From NCBI GenBank assembly GCA_019359125.1, contig JAHHHY010000008.1, positions 248,001 to 312,000 of the forward strand: a stretch of DNA of 64,000 bases. The letters are read 5' to 3'. This document shows, one piece after another, positions 27,400-36,736 of the stretch (within the stretch, counting starts at the first letter, position 1; the number at the start of each line of letters is the position of its first letter). This DNA comes from Pleurocapsa minor GSE-CHR-MK 17-07R (GTDB taxonomy: Bacteria > Chloroflexota > Anaerolineae > Aggregatilineales > Phototrophicaceae). Made by a program: the position numbers and the translations under genes. The notes beneath the pieces were generated by a model. It was not told the origin of the DNA. It made no database searches and was given only the letters and a program-made list of their open reading frames with translations.

Positions 27400-28731
27400 T
27401 CAGGCCTCCATGCGGCGGTTGAACAGCGAGAAGCCAAGTCCGAAAAGCACGATGCCGGCAGCTACCAGCACGCCGATATTGGGCAGCACGCCCGCGAGTC
27501 CGCCGCCCTGGGCCAGCTGGTCGAAGGCATCCACGCCCCAGTAATTCACGGTGAAGCGGCTGAGGATCGCCAGCGGGCCAAGCACGGCAACCGGGAAGAA
27601 AGCGCCGCCCAGCAGGCCGAACAGCATGCTGATGACGCTGCCGATGATATTGGCCTGTTCGCTGGTGCGGGCGATGCCGGTCACGACCGAGCCGATGCCG
27701 GTCGCAGCCAGTGCCACAGCCAGGATGACCAGCGCGATGACGAGGAAGTTTGACCCCCAGATCAGTTGCAGGCTGCCATTGAGCAGGGTGCCCACCGCTG
27801 TCAGCGCGATCATCAGCAGGAAGACCTGCACCGCGCACACCACGAACGTACCCAGCATTTTGCCCAGCAGGATGTGTGAACGTGGGGTGGGGGTGACCAG
27901 CATGCGCGGCAGTGTGCCGTCGCGCTGTTCCTCCAGCATGCTGGCGGCGCTGCCCATTGCCGAAAACATCATGAAGAACAACGCCTGCGCCGAGCCGAAG
28001 AAGGCGAGGGCGTTGAAGCCGGCCTGTTCCCCGGAAATCGTCTGCTGGTCGATGGCGATGGCGGGCTGCTGGTCGGTGAACGCAGGCGTGAAGTCTGGCG
28101 GGAATTCGCCGGAGGCCATCGCCGCCAGCTGGCCCAGCCCCAGCGCCGGATTGCTGGTCGCATTATCGATCAGCGTGTTCAGCGTGGCCGAGACGATGAT
28201 ATTGCCGCCGACGATCTGCCCGCCGATGCTGTTGGCCACGCTGACGATCACATCACCGGAAACGGGCGCGGCCGGGCTGGTATACACCTCCAGCGTGACC
28301 GGGGTGATACTCAGCTTGTCCGGCGTGATGGCCAGGCTCGCGCTGAAATCAGCCGGCACGATGATGGCCGCCAGCGCATCGCCGCGGTCGACTGCTGCGC
28401 GGGCTTCCTGCCGGGTGCTGTACAGCGTGGTATCGGTCAGCGCAAACAGGCCGGTTTCGGCGTCTGTCCCCCCTTCCGGGGGAATCAGCGCCTGCGCGAA
28501 AACATCGCCCAGGTTGACGGTCTGGCCGTTTTGTTCGGCGCCCTCATCCAGATTGACCAGCGCGACCGGCACATTCTGAATCGGGACATCGCTGCCGCCG
28601 CCCAGCCCGCTGAAGGCCAGGCCGATGATGCTGGCCAGCGCCAGCGGCGTGGCAATCATAATCAGCAGCAGATTGCGGTCGGTAAAGGTGATATATAAGT
28701 CTTTCCAGGCAATTGCAAAAATTTTGCGCAT
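27400..28731 (-). CDS. ABC-2 type transporter permease (paralogue)
   Basis: 443 aa from ATG 28731 (AGGAA sits 7 nt upstream; the longer ATG at 28755 lacks a site). Same plan as its neighbour: first helix, large outside domain (about 40-240), then ABC2 helices beginning FMMFSAMGSAASMLEEQRDGTLPRMLVTPTPRSHILLGK, where EQRDGT is the coupling-helix motif. Family members export lipids or drugs. It follows the RNA methyltransferase on the same strand after 100 bp. The missing ATPase is noted in the findings. Confidence 0.82.
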   Translation of the reverse strand: MRKIFAIAWKDLYITFTDRNLLLIMIATPLALASIIGLAFSGLGGGSDVPIQNVPVALVNLDEGAEQNGQTVNLGDVFAQALIPPEGGTDAETGLFALTDTTLYSTRQEARAAVDRGDALAAIIVPADFSASLAITPDKLSITPVTLEVYTSPAAPVSGDVIVSVANSIGGQIVGGNIIVSATLNTLIDNATSNPALGLGQLAAMASGEFPPDFTPAFTDQQPAIAIDQQTISGEQAGFNALAFFGSAQALFFMMFSAMGSAASMLEEQRDGTLPRMLVTPTPRSHILLGKMLGTFVVCAVQVFLLMIALTAVGTLLNGSLQLIWGSNFLVIALVILAVALAATGIGSVVTGIARTSEQANIIGSVISMLFGLLGGAFFPVAVLGPLAILSRFTVNYWGVDAFDQLAQGGGLAGVLPNIGVLVAAGIVLFGLGFSLFNRRMEA

Positions 28732-28831
28732 AGGGTCGTTCCTGGCCGTGGCCATGGTGCGGTTCAGATGCAGCGCTTCAACACTGTATGCTACTGCGCT
28801 TTACGGCTTTGGGGGTGGCCAGGTTGCAGAT

Positions 28832-29608
28832 TCAGCGGGTGCGCTGGCGCTGCGCCTCCACCAGCATGACGCCCGCCGCGATGGAGGCGTTCAGGCTTTC
28901 GGTGTCGCCGCTCATCGGGATGTACACGCGCTGGCGGGCGAGCTGCGCGGCCTGCTCGCTGTCGCCATGCGCCTCGCTGCCGATAATCAGCGCGTGCGCA
29001 CGCGTCCAGTCCACGGCATCATAGGTCACGTCGCCGGTCATGTCGGCCAGGTAGACGATCAGCTTCTCGCAGTACAGCGCGATGCGCGTCCAGCTTGCTT
29101 CCAGCACGGGGACGCGCAGGTGCGCGCCCATGCCAGCGCGCAGCACTTTCGGGTTGTAGGCGTCCACACAGCCGGGCGCCAGCAGCACGCCTTCCACGCC
29201 AGCGGCGGCCGCCGAACGCAGGATCGTGCCCATGTTGCCGGGGTCGCGGATGGCGTCCAGCACCAGGATATGCGACGGGGTGGCGGGCAGGTGCGGCGGC
29301 GCGATCGGGAAGATGCCGGCCACGCCCTGCGGCGTCTCGGTGTCGCTGATGTAGCGCATGACCTCCGGCGTCGCCTGAAAAGCCAGCCGCCCAAGATCGC
29401 TTTCGGCCATGCCCAGCGCCTCCAGCGTCACCTCGTCGGGGTCAAACAGCACCGTGTCCGGCACATGCCCGCGCAGCAGGGCATCGCGCACCAGGCGCAC
29501 CCCTTCGAGCACCATTTTGCTTTCGGCGCGGCGCTCTTTTGCCTGCGTTTGCAGGGCGTGGGCCAGCTTGACGCGGGCATTCTGGTTGGAGGAAATCAGG
29601 TCGGCCAT
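28832..29608 (-). CDS. TrmH/SpoU family RNA 2'-O-methyltransferase
   Basis: 258 aa. An N-terminal substrate-binding domain (SSNQNARVKLAHALQTQAKERRAESKMVLEGVRLV) is followed by the SPOUT knot: ILVLDAIRDPGNMGTILRSAAAAG (motif 1, with the catalytic Arg in NMGTILRS), LIIGSEAHG (motif 2) and VYIPMSGDTESLNASIAAGVMLVEA (motif 3). This is the RlmB/TsnR-like group that methylates ribose in rRNA. It precedes the two permeases on the same strand, and a repeat-rich gap lies upstream. Confidence 0.92.
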   Translation of the reverse strand: MADLISSNQNARVKLAHALQTQAKERRAESKMVLEGVRLVRDALLRGHVPDTVLFDPDEVTLEALGMAESDLGRLAFQATPEVMRYISDTETPQGVAGIFPIAPPHLPATPSHILVLDAIRDPGNMGTILRSAAAAGVEGVLLAPGCVDAYNPKVLRAGMGAHLRVPVLEASWTRIALYCEKLIVYLADMTGDVTYDAVDWTRAHALIIGSEAHGDSEQAAQLARQRVYIPMSGDTESLNASIAAGVMLVEAQRQRTR

Positions 29609-29610
29609 GG

Positions 29611-29663
29611 GGTGTTGGGAGTTGGGAGAGAGTTAAAAGTTAAAAGGCGAAAGGTAAAAAGGG
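29611..29663. repeat. Degenerate heptamer tract
   Basis: Seven-base steps are visible: TTGGGAG twice, then AGAGTTA, AAAGTTA, AAAGGCG, AAAGGTA, AAAAGGG. The pattern resembles the cyanobacterial STRR heptamers and lies directly between the methyltransferase start and the MITE-like element. Nothing coding is seen from 29609 to 30037 apart from these repeats and the terminator. Confidence 0.55.
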
Positions 29664-29674
29664 CATCGCTCACG

Positions 29675-29924
29675 TGGGGCCTGGCATGCCAATCCCCATC
29701 GGCACCAAGTTAAGACGATTCTTCTCCTATTTGCCGGGCGGACACGCAGGTCCGCCCCTACCTGCCTCGCGGACAAACAGTTGCAACCGCGAGTTTTTTC
29801 CTTCAAATCCGAGCGACTCCGAGGGGCAGACCTATGTGTCCGCCCTGGAGGACCAAAATCCGACTGAATCCTCAGCGAAAATTCCTTAGCTTGGTACCTA
29901 TGGGGCTTGGCATGCCAAGCCCCA
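29675..29924. mobile_element. MITE-like element with imperfect terminal inverted repeats
   Basis: The left end (29675-29714) and the reverse complement of the right end (29885-29924) agree over about 40 bp (core TGGGGCxTGGCATGCCA, then CCCCAT, ACCAAG and TAAG). The ends are themselves palindromic; the right one extends to a perfect 38 bp palindrome at 29894-29931. The 170 bp interior holds two more inverted structures: GGGCGGAC (29736-29743) with GTCCGCCC (29750-29757), and a relative at about 29833-29855. It encodes no transposase. Confidence 0.6.
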
Positions 29925-29990
29925 TAGGTACTACGCCTACGCCCGCGCTGGCCTACGTTCGCCTTGTTGACCTGGGGCCATGCGCCCAGC

Positions 29991-30023
29991 AAACAAAAAG
30001 GGCGTGGTTTTGCGACCACGCCC
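29991..30023 (-). terminator. Rho-independent terminator of infC-rpmI-rplT
   Basis: A perfect 9 bp GC-rich stem (30015-30023 with 30000-30008 read on the minus strand; loop CGCAAA) followed by TTTTTGTTT, 14 bp after the rplT stop. Confidence 0.93.
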
Positions 30024-30037
30024 CAGTGTGACTGGAT

Positions 30038-30391
30038 TTACTGGTTCTGCTGCGAGAGCGCGGCCAGCTTCTGGAAGGTCGCGGGATCACGCACGGCGAT
30101 GTCGGCCAGAATCTTGCGGTCCAGCTCCACGCCGGCCTTCTTCAGACCGTAGATGAAGCGGCTGTAGCTCAGGCCGCTGAGGCGCGAGGCCGCGTTGATG
30201 CGGATGATCCACAGGCGGCGCAGGTCGCCACGGCGAGCGCGGCGGTCACGGTAGGCATAGAACAGGCTCTTGAGCATGGCTTCGTTGGAGCGGCGGAACA
30301 GACGTCCACGCGTGCCCCACTGGCCTTTGGTCAGCTCAAGGACCTTCTTATGACGCTGACGGCGATGAAAACCGGTCTTTACACGGGTCAT
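30038..30391 (-). CDS. rplT: 50S ribosomal protein L20
   Basis: 117 aa, exactly the usual length. N-terminal [28 protein letters not shown] is the basic rRNA-binding tail, followed by [60 protein letters not shown], the globular L20 signature. It binds 23S rRNA early in 50S assembly and in enterobacteria represses its own operon. Here it is last in infC-rpmI-rplT, 98 bp after rpmI; that spacer could hold a regulatory fold, although I did not find an obvious L20-binding mimic. Confidence 0.98.
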   Translation of the reverse strand: MTRVKTGFHRRQRHKKVLELTKGQWGTRGRLFRRSNEAMLKSLFYAYRDRRARRGDLRRLWIIRINAASRLSGLSYSRFIYGLKKAGVELDRKILADIAVRDPATFQKLAALSQQNQ

Positions 30392-30489
30392 TCTTTATAG
30401 TCTCCATAGCGGGCGATCAATCCACAACGCGCGCTTCGGGAAAGAGAAGCGACTTTGGGGCGCGTGCACGTCACCCTGACAGGCCCGAT

Positions 30490-30726
30490 TTACGCGGGCG
30501 GATTCGACTTGTACAGACGCAGATACGGTGCCAGCTTCATGACGCGCTTGACGTCGCTGGTGTGGGTCACCACGATCGTCTTGCTGAGCATGCTCTTCAC
30601 GCGCTGGTGACGACGACGGCGGAAGTGAGTCTTGCCGCCCTTGGTGCGCACAAGCTTGCCACCGCCGGTCACCCGGAAGCGCTTGGCTGTGCCCTTATGA
30701 GTCTTGAGCTTGTACTTCTTTCCCAC
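30490..30726 (-). CDS. rpmI: 50S ribosomal protein L35
   Basis: 78 aa; canonical L35 is about 65. The core KLKTHKGTAKRFRVTGGGKLVRTKGGKTHFRRRRHQRVKS and VKRVMKLAPYL match, and about a dozen residues (RLYKSNPPA) extend the usual C-terminus. Starts with GTG 30726 just 5 bp after the infC stop, so its ribosome site (CCGGAG) lies within the infC end, implying coupling. Small basic protein of the large subunit. Confidence 0.97.
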   Translation of the reverse strand: MGKKYKLKTHKGTAKRFRVTGGGKLVRTKGGKTHFRRRRHQRVKSMLSKTIVVTHTSDVKRVMKLAPYLRLYKSNPPA

Positions 30727-30731
30727 GATTG

Positions 30732-31277
30732 TTACTCCGGTTGAGTAGGTTTCTTCTTTACAGCTTCTGCCGCCGGAGCCAGCACCATCAACATCGTGCT
30801 GCCTTCCATGAGCGGATTCTGTTCCACGATCGCAACATCTTTCATCTCGCCAATAATTTTCTCAAGGCGAGCACGTCCGATGTCGGAGTGTGCAATCTCG
30901 CGGCCACGGAAGCGAATACGGATACGCACTTTCATCCCGTCTTCCAGCCAGCGACGGGCGTCACGCATCTTGAACTGCAAATGATGATCAGAAGTCTTGG
31001 GCTGAAGCACAATTTCCTTGACTTCAATCGTCTTCTGCTGGCGGCGCGCCTTGCGTTCCTTGCGCTGCTGCTCATACATGAACTTGCCGAAGTCCATAAT
31101 GCGGCAAACGGGCGGATCGGAATTGGGGCTAACCTCCACCAGATCCATCCCTTTGGCCTCAGCCATGCGGATCGCTTCCAGCAGAGGAAGCACCACATTC
31201 TGCTTGTCATCAGTGATGACACGGACTTCACGGGCGCGAATCTGATTATTGATGCGTGGAGTGTCTGAAGAAGTGAT
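30732..31277 (-). CDS. infC: Translation initiation factor IF-3 (ATC start codon)
   Basis: The conserved IF-3 N-terminus PRINNQIRAREVRVITDDKQN lies upstream of the first GTG/ATG in frame, so the gene must start further up. Reading back, the frame has TAA and then AGT AAG CGA GGT TCG GCT ATC ACT; ATC at 31275-31277 has GAGGT 6 nt before it. ATC/ATT is the well-known start of infC, which IF-3 itself discriminates against to control its own level. The protein is then 181 aa, with both the N-domain and the C-domain (KTSDHHLQFKMRDARRWLEDGMKVRIRIRFRGRE). First gene of the operon. Confidence 0.92.
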   Translation of the reverse strand: MTSSDTPRINNQIRAREVRVITDDKQNVVLPLLEAIRMAEAKGMDLVEVSPNSDPPVCRIMDFGKFMYEQQRKERKARRQQKTIEVKEIVLQPKTSDHHLQFKMRDARRWLEDGMKVRIRIRFRGREIAHSDIGRARLEKIIGEMKDVAIVEQNPLMEGSTMLMVLAPAAEAVKKKPTQPE

Positions 31278-31390
31278 AGCCGAACCTCGCTTACTTTAGC
31301 GTTGAAACAGAACAGAGCAGACATGCGCGTGACGTACCGGCATTTCTGCTGGCGGCCGCTGCCTGCCCAAAGGACAGATAACGATTTGCG

Positions 31391-31420
31391 ATTATATCAT
31401 GAACTTTTTTCTCTTTTCAA
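31391..31420 (-). promoter_or_regulatory. Promoter of the infC operon
   Basis: On the minus strand TTGAAA (31420-31415) and TATAAT (31396-31391) are separated by 18 bp. The leader to the ATC start would be about 105 nt. Confidence 0.65.
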
Positions 31421-31454
31421 GGCAGGACATGCGGGACGACGCACAAACCGTTCA

Positions 31455-32570
<1,116 letters not shown>

Positions 32571-32581
32571 TTCTACTTTCC

Positions 32582-32950
32582 TCACATACTATTCGGCCTG
32601 GGCATCAGCGGAATCGGCTCGATGCCCCAGTGCGGATGCTTCTGCGCGAAGTCGCGCACATCGGCCAACGCCTGCTCAAACAGCCCGATCAGCTCGTCGT
32701 CCTCGCCTTTAAAGCGACGCAGCGTCTGTAAGGCGCACGACGCGCAGCCTTTCATCGCCCGAAAGCTGTCGGTCTCGCACGAGATGCAGCCGTTCAGCCG
32801 CACCATCATCAGGATGAAGGCCAGCGTTTCATCGTGGTGCTGGCTGCCAGACAGCACGCGCTCGACCAGCGCCTGGAATTTCGCGCTGCGCACCCGTCGC
32901 AGCGAAGGAATCACGGTGTAAGGGAAAAGAATCTCATTCTCAGCGTACAT
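32582..32950 (-). CDS. Hypothetical protein with paired cysteines
   Basis: 122 aa from ATG 32950 (an upstream in-frame start at 33019 is possible; no strong site decides). A CISCETDSFRAMKGCASC stretch contains C-x2-C twice 11 residues apart, a plausible zinc or Fe-S site, followed by RRFKGEDDELIGLFEQALADVRDF. The region before it is helical. No signal peptide. Family not recognised; the sequence resembles short conserved proteins in Chloroflexi genomes only by impression. Confidence 0.55.
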   Translation of the reverse strand: MYAENEILFPYTVIPSLRRVRSAKFQALVERVLSGSQHHDETLAFILMMVRLNGCISCETDSFRAMKGCASCALQTLRRFKGEDDELIGLFEQALADVRDFAQKHPHWGIEPIPLMPRPNSM

Positions 32951-33198
32951 ATAAAAACGGTCGCCCCCTTGCTGTCGTGCATCATGGATCCGGAAGTGGC
33001 ACCTGAAAACCATGGTCACATTTATGAGAGTACTCTTTTATTGCCTGTGAAAGGTGTAAAAAACCCGTAACGGCGGCGCTGTCTCCCCCAACTTACCTAT
33101 TTTCAAACAGACAGATATCCCCATGTCACGGGGGCATGGGTGGAGTATGCTTTCTCGACTGCCAATACGATATGTAATAAAACGGGATTTATGCAGAC

Positions 33199-34227
33199 AT
33201 GTCGCTGACAACTTTTCCACGGGCCATCTTTGACCTGCTGCGCGAGACGTTTCAGCAGTGGAATGCAGACAAGGCGCCGCGCCTGGCTGCCGCGCTGGCC
33301 TATTACACCGCGTTTTCAATAGCCCCGCTGCTGGTGATCGTGATTGCGATCATTGGCGCGGTCTTCAGCCAGGAGGCGGCGCGGGCACAGATCCTGTCTG
33401 GCATCGAGGAAACGGTGAGCGCGCAGGCGGCCGAGCTGGTGGGCGGCCTGATCGACAGCGCCAGCCAGCCGCGCACGGGCGTCATCAGCACGGTGCTGGG
33501 CATCGGCGCGCTGCTGTTTGGCGCGATGGGCGCGTTTGGCCAGCTTCAGGGGTCGCTCGATGTCATCTGGAATGTGGCCGACAAGCCGCCTGCGGGCGGG
33601 ATCATGGGCTGGATGCGGGCCAACCTGCTCAACTTTGGCATGGTGCTGATGATCGGCTTTATGCTGCTGGTGTCGCTGGTGCTGGGCACGGTGATTACGG
33701 CGATCAGCGGGGCTATGGCCAGCGTGCTGGGGCCGGCGCAGGCGCTGCTGAATGGCCTCAACCTGGTGGTGGGCTTCGCGCTGGTCACGGTCATGTTCGC
33801 GCTGATTTTCCGCTTTCTGCCGCGCCTGCGCATCGCCTGGCGCGATGTCTGGGTGGGGGCGCTGGTGACGGCCGGTTTGTTCACCATCGGTCGTTACGCA
33901 CTCAGCCTGTACCTCAGCAGCAGCGGGACGGCATCGGCCTACGGCGCGGCCGGGGCGTTCGTGCTTATCCTGCTGTGGATCTATTACTCGGCGCAGATTC
34001 TGCTGTTTGGCGCGGAATTTACGCAGGTGTATGCCCGCCGTTATGGCAGCCTGCGCGACCTCAGGCCCAGAAAAATCAGCCCGCTGGCCACGTCACAGGT
34101 GCCGCTGCTGCCCCCGCCAAAGCAGCCTGTCCCGACAACCCAGGGCAGCGGACTGGCGGCTGTAGTGTTTGGCCTGGGCACGCTGCTGACCGTGATGGTG
34201 GCCGGTATTTTCATGCGGCGGCGATAG
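33199..34227 (+). CDS. YihY/BrkB family membrane protein
   Basis: 342 aa. The N-terminus (FPRAIFDLLRETFQQWNADKAPRLAAALAYYTAFSIAPLLVIVIAIIG) is the YihY signature, followed by six helices, the SQPRTGVISTVLGIGALLFGAMGAFGQLQGSLDVIWNV core, and WRDVWVGALVTAGLFTIGRYALSLYL. Later part: YGAAGAFVLILLWIYYSAQILLFGAEFTQVYARRYGS. The role is uncertain, often annotated as ribonuclease BN by mistake. One extra helix caps the C-terminus. Confidence 0.9.
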   Translation: MSLTTFPRAIFDLLRETFQQWNADKAPRLAAALAYYTAFSIAPLLVIVIAIIGAVFSQEAARAQILSGIEETVSAQAAELVGGLIDSASQPRTGVISTVLGIGALLFGAMGAFGQLQGSLDVIWNVADKPPAGGIMGWMRANLLNFGMVLMIGFMLLVSLVLGTVITAISGAMASVLGPAQALLNGLNLVVGFALVTVMFALIFRFLPRLRIAWRDVWVGALVTAGLFTIGRYALSLYLSSSGTASAYGAAGAFVLILLWIYYSAQILLFGAEFTQVYARRYGSLRDLRPRKISPLATSQVPLLPPPKQPVPTTQGSGLAAVVFGLGTLLTVMVAGIFMRRR

Positions 34228-34304
34228 TCATTCAGGCCGTTACAGGGTAATATTGAGGGTATTGGCAGCGTCATAAAGACATACTCAGCGGACGGAAGCA
34301 GACG

Positions 34305-35060
34305 ATGCGCGAGCCCATTACCCTGACAGACGAAAACCTGCATGATATCATGGCGGCCCAGCGCCCGATCCTGGTTCTGGTGACCAATGGCGATGGTCTG
34401 CGCGGTGATTTTCGGGTCGCGTTTGGCAAGCAGGCCGAAGAAGACAACCAGTTTATCTATGCGCGGCTGGATCCCTCGCGCAACCCTGAAGCGGCGAAGC
34501 TGTTTCAGGCGGGCGAAAAGCCGCTGCTGGTGGGCTGGTATTGTGGCGAGGAAGTGGTGCGCCGTTCGCGGCCATGGGGCAGTGACCTGCCGCTGGCGCT
34601 GGAAGCATTGAGTCGTAGTGCAGCAGAACGCGGGCTGGTGCAGCCCGGTCAGGCAGCCGATGCTGTCGGAAAAGAGGAGAAAGTAATGGATGTGGTACTG
34701 AGCAAGCCGGTGGCCGTAACCGATGCCACCTTTGAAGCTGAAGTGCTGAACAGCGACCTGCCCGTGCTGGTCGATTTCTGGGCGGAATGGTGCGGCCCGT
34801 GCCGCATGGTCGGCCCGATTCTGGACAAGCTGGCGGGTGAGTTTGCCGGCAAGATCAAGATTGCCAAGGTCGATACGGATGCCAATCCCGGCCTGTCGCA
34901 GGCCTTCCAGATTCGCAGCATCCCCAATCTGATGGTGGTGAAGAACCGCACGATCATCTTCAATCAGCCGGGCGCGCTGCCGGAAGCGGCCATGCGCAAC
35001 CTGGTCGAACAGGCCATCGCGATTGAGATTCCCCCGCGCGAAGCCGAGCCGAAGCAGTAA
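34305..35060 (+). CDS. Two-domain thioredoxin (N-terminal Trx-like plus active thioredoxin)
   Basis: 251 aa. The first 110 residues look like a thioredoxin fold without the CxxC motif (ITLTDENLHDIMAAQRPILVLVTNGDG ... FVYARLDPSRNPEAAKLF). The second half is classical thioredoxin: LPVLVDFWAEWCGPCRMVGPILDKLA with the WCGPC active site and IPNLMVVKNR cis-Pro. GAGGAG at 34674-34679 lies 6 nt before an in-frame ATG at 34686, so a 124 aa thioredoxin could also be made alone. Cytosolic disulfide reductase. Confidence 0.88.
   Translation: MREPITLTDENLHDIMAAQRPILVLVTNGDGLRGDFRVAFGKQAEEDNQFIYARLDPSRNPEAAKLFQAGEKPLLVGWYCGEEVVRRSRPWGSDLPLALEALSRSAAERGLVQPGQAADAVGKEEKVMDVVLSKPVAVTDATFEAEVLNSDLPVLVDFWAEWCGPCRMVGPILDKLAGEFAGKIKIAKVDTDANPGLSQAFQIRSIPNLMVVKNRTIIFNQPGALPEAAMRNLVEQAIAIEIPPREAEPKQ
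34674..34688 (+). promoter_or_regulatory. Internal ribosome binding site and start for stand-alone thioredoxin
   Basis: GAGGAG, 6 nt spacer, ATG (34686-34688), in frame with the large ORF at residue 128. It sits exactly at the boundary between the two domains and leads into MDVVLSKPVAVTDATF, a typical thioredoxin start. Confidence 0.6.
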
Positions 35061-35086
35061 TCGGCGCACTCGCATGCGATAACTGA

Positions 35087-35122
35087 CGCGCCCCGCAGGC
35101 AAGCTTGCAGGGCGCGTTTTTG
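35087..35122 (+). terminator. Terminator between thioredoxin and C39-like genes
   Basis: CGCGCCC (35087-35093) pairs with GGGCGCG (35110-35116), an inner GCAAGCTTGC palindrome extends it, and TTTTTGTTT follows on the plus strand. Confidence 0.85.
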
Positions 35123-35132
35123 TTTCCAGCCT

Positions 35133-36512
35133 TTACTTCAGCGCGGCGATCCAGCGCATGTTGTGCACCGAAACAGCCGACCACGCCCACACGCTGTCCT
35201 CACCCTTGTTGGTGCCTTCGCCTTCTTTGGCGTTCTTGTTGTCTGAGTCGTAGCTCCAGCCTTCGCCCGCCTGCAGATTCACCACGCCAAACGGGTCGTC
35301 GATCACCAGGCCGTTTTCGGTCACATCCTGCATGCGCACGATATGTCCGCTGATACTCATCATCACAGCGAAGCCATCGCGCAGTTTGGGCAGTACGTTG
35401 GCCATGTACCAGTCTTTGTCCTTGATCAGGTCATAGCCGAGGAAGTTGGCCGTCACGCCCAGCTCGGCGGCCACGCCACCCCAGCCCGCAGACGTGGTGC
35501 GCGCGGGCAGGTTCTTCTCCACGCGGATATCTTCCAGCGCATCTTCATATTGCTTGGTCGGGTCCGGGTTGGGGATGCCCAGGTAAGACAGCGCCATCGC
35601 CAGTGACGTGAGGTTGCACATCACATCGCCGATGCTGCCGCCGCTGGCATTCTTCGATTCGTTGTCGCGCTGGCTGCGGTATTCCGGCTTCGACTGAAGC
35701 GCGTGATACAGGTCGGCGCGGGCGGTGGTATCCGTCACCAGGGCGATCAGCTCGCGGGCGCGCAGGATTTCTTCGGGCGACAGGCGCTCTTTCAGCATAA
35801 GCTGGTCCAGCTCGCTCGGCTCAGGGGCAGGTGGCGCGGTGTCTTCGGCGGGAGTTTCGGCTGGCGGCGCTGTCTCGTTGTCATCGCCAAAGTAGCCGGT
35901 GATGCCGTCCCACATATTGGCGGCACCCTCTTTCACGCTATCCCACATGTCGCCCATGCCGCTGACCACGCTGTGGATCAGGCCGCCTTCTTCGGGCTCA
36001 GGCGTATTTTCGCTTTGGGTCTGTTCCGCTTCGACAGCGGCCTGGGCTGGCGCTGGCAGCGCGGCTTCCTGCTCAGGCACCAGCCGGGGCAGCGTCGCGG
36101 GGCCAACTTTGCCGTCCACGGTCATACCCTGGCTGGACTGCCATGCGGCGATCGCGCGCACGGTGCCCGCGCCAATCACGCCGTCATCGTTCACGCCCAC
36201 GGCGCGCTGAATCTGCTGGATGATCTCGACGCTGAAATGGCGCGAGCGATTGTAGCGCACCGCCGTATTGACCTGGTCTTCGCTCAGTTCCTGCGTCGGG
36301 GCTGTATCGCGCTGAATCCCGCCGGATGAGGCCGCCAGCATGCGCTGCACGGCATGGTTGCCGATGGTCCGCTGCAGGCGCATCACCGATGCTGCTGACA
36401 GCTCTGGGGCGGGTGCCTCGCTGACGAGCTGGCCAGCGGATGCGGGCTGTGCGGCAGGCTGGCGTTTGGGCGCTGCCTGTGCCGAATCTTTAGGCATATG
36501 ATGTGCGGCCAT
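35133..36512 (-). CDS. C39-like peptidase fold protein with GNxAxxRM leader and PG-binding domain
   Basis: 459 aa. The first 70 residues are low-complexity and hold VMRLQRTIGNHAVQRMLAAS then GGIQRD, the leader also found in the TPR protein at 18565-19764. Next is a peptidoglycan-binding-1 domain (VGVNDDGVIGAGTVRAIAAWQSSQGMTVDGKVGPATL), a proline/glutamate linker, a helical part, and a C39_2-like domain with Cys in GDVMCNLTSLAMALSYLG, His in ISGHIVRMQDV and Asp in LVIDDPFGVV. It lacks a Sec signal. Such leaders occur on cargo of contractile injection systems (inference). Confidence 0.8.
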   Translation of the reverse strand: MAAHHMPKDSAQAAPKRQPAAQPASAGQLVSEAPAPELSAASVMRLQRTIGNHAVQRMLAASSGGIQRDTAPTQELSEDQVNTAVRYNRSRHFSVEIIQQIQRAVGVNDDGVIGAGTVRAIAAWQSSQGMTVDGKVGPATLPRLVPEQEAALPAPAQAAVEAEQTQSENTPEPEEGGLIHSVVSGMGDMWDSVKEGAANMWDGITGYFGDDNETAPPAETPAEDTAPPAPEPSELDQLMLKERLSPEEILRARELIALVTDTTARADLYHALQSKPEYRSQRDNESKNASGGSIGDVMCNLTSLAMALSYLGIPNPDPTKQYEDALEDIRVEKNLPARTTSAGWGGVAAELGVTANFLGYDLIKDKDWYMANVLPKLRDGFAVMMSISGHIVRMQDVTENGLVIDDPFGVVNLQAGEGWSYDSDNKNAKEGEGTNKGEDSVWAWSAVSVHNMRWIAALK

Positions 36513-36736
36513 AGGTGTACAGGCTCCATATCATCGGTCCATATGCATTTCAGTATGCAGCAAAGTGACGACAGGTCAAATGGACGCGGCCCGTATCAAC
36601 TGGCCGCTTTCCCCGTGGCCAACGCCAAACAGGCGGGGATGTCACAAAATATCTACGACTTGTTTACAGTTGACTCAGCAATCAAAGCGTACAATGTTAA
36701 AATGTCACTGTAATATTCTCTCCCTGGGAAGATGCA

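Noticed and set aside
29609-30037. Small ORFs within the repeat region
   Set aside because: They consist of palindrome and hairpin sequence and change frame between copies.
31196-31196. GTG at 31196 as the infC start
   Set aside because: It would cut off PRINNQIRAREVRV, a conserved part of IF-3, and has no ribosome site; the ATC at 31277 fits better.
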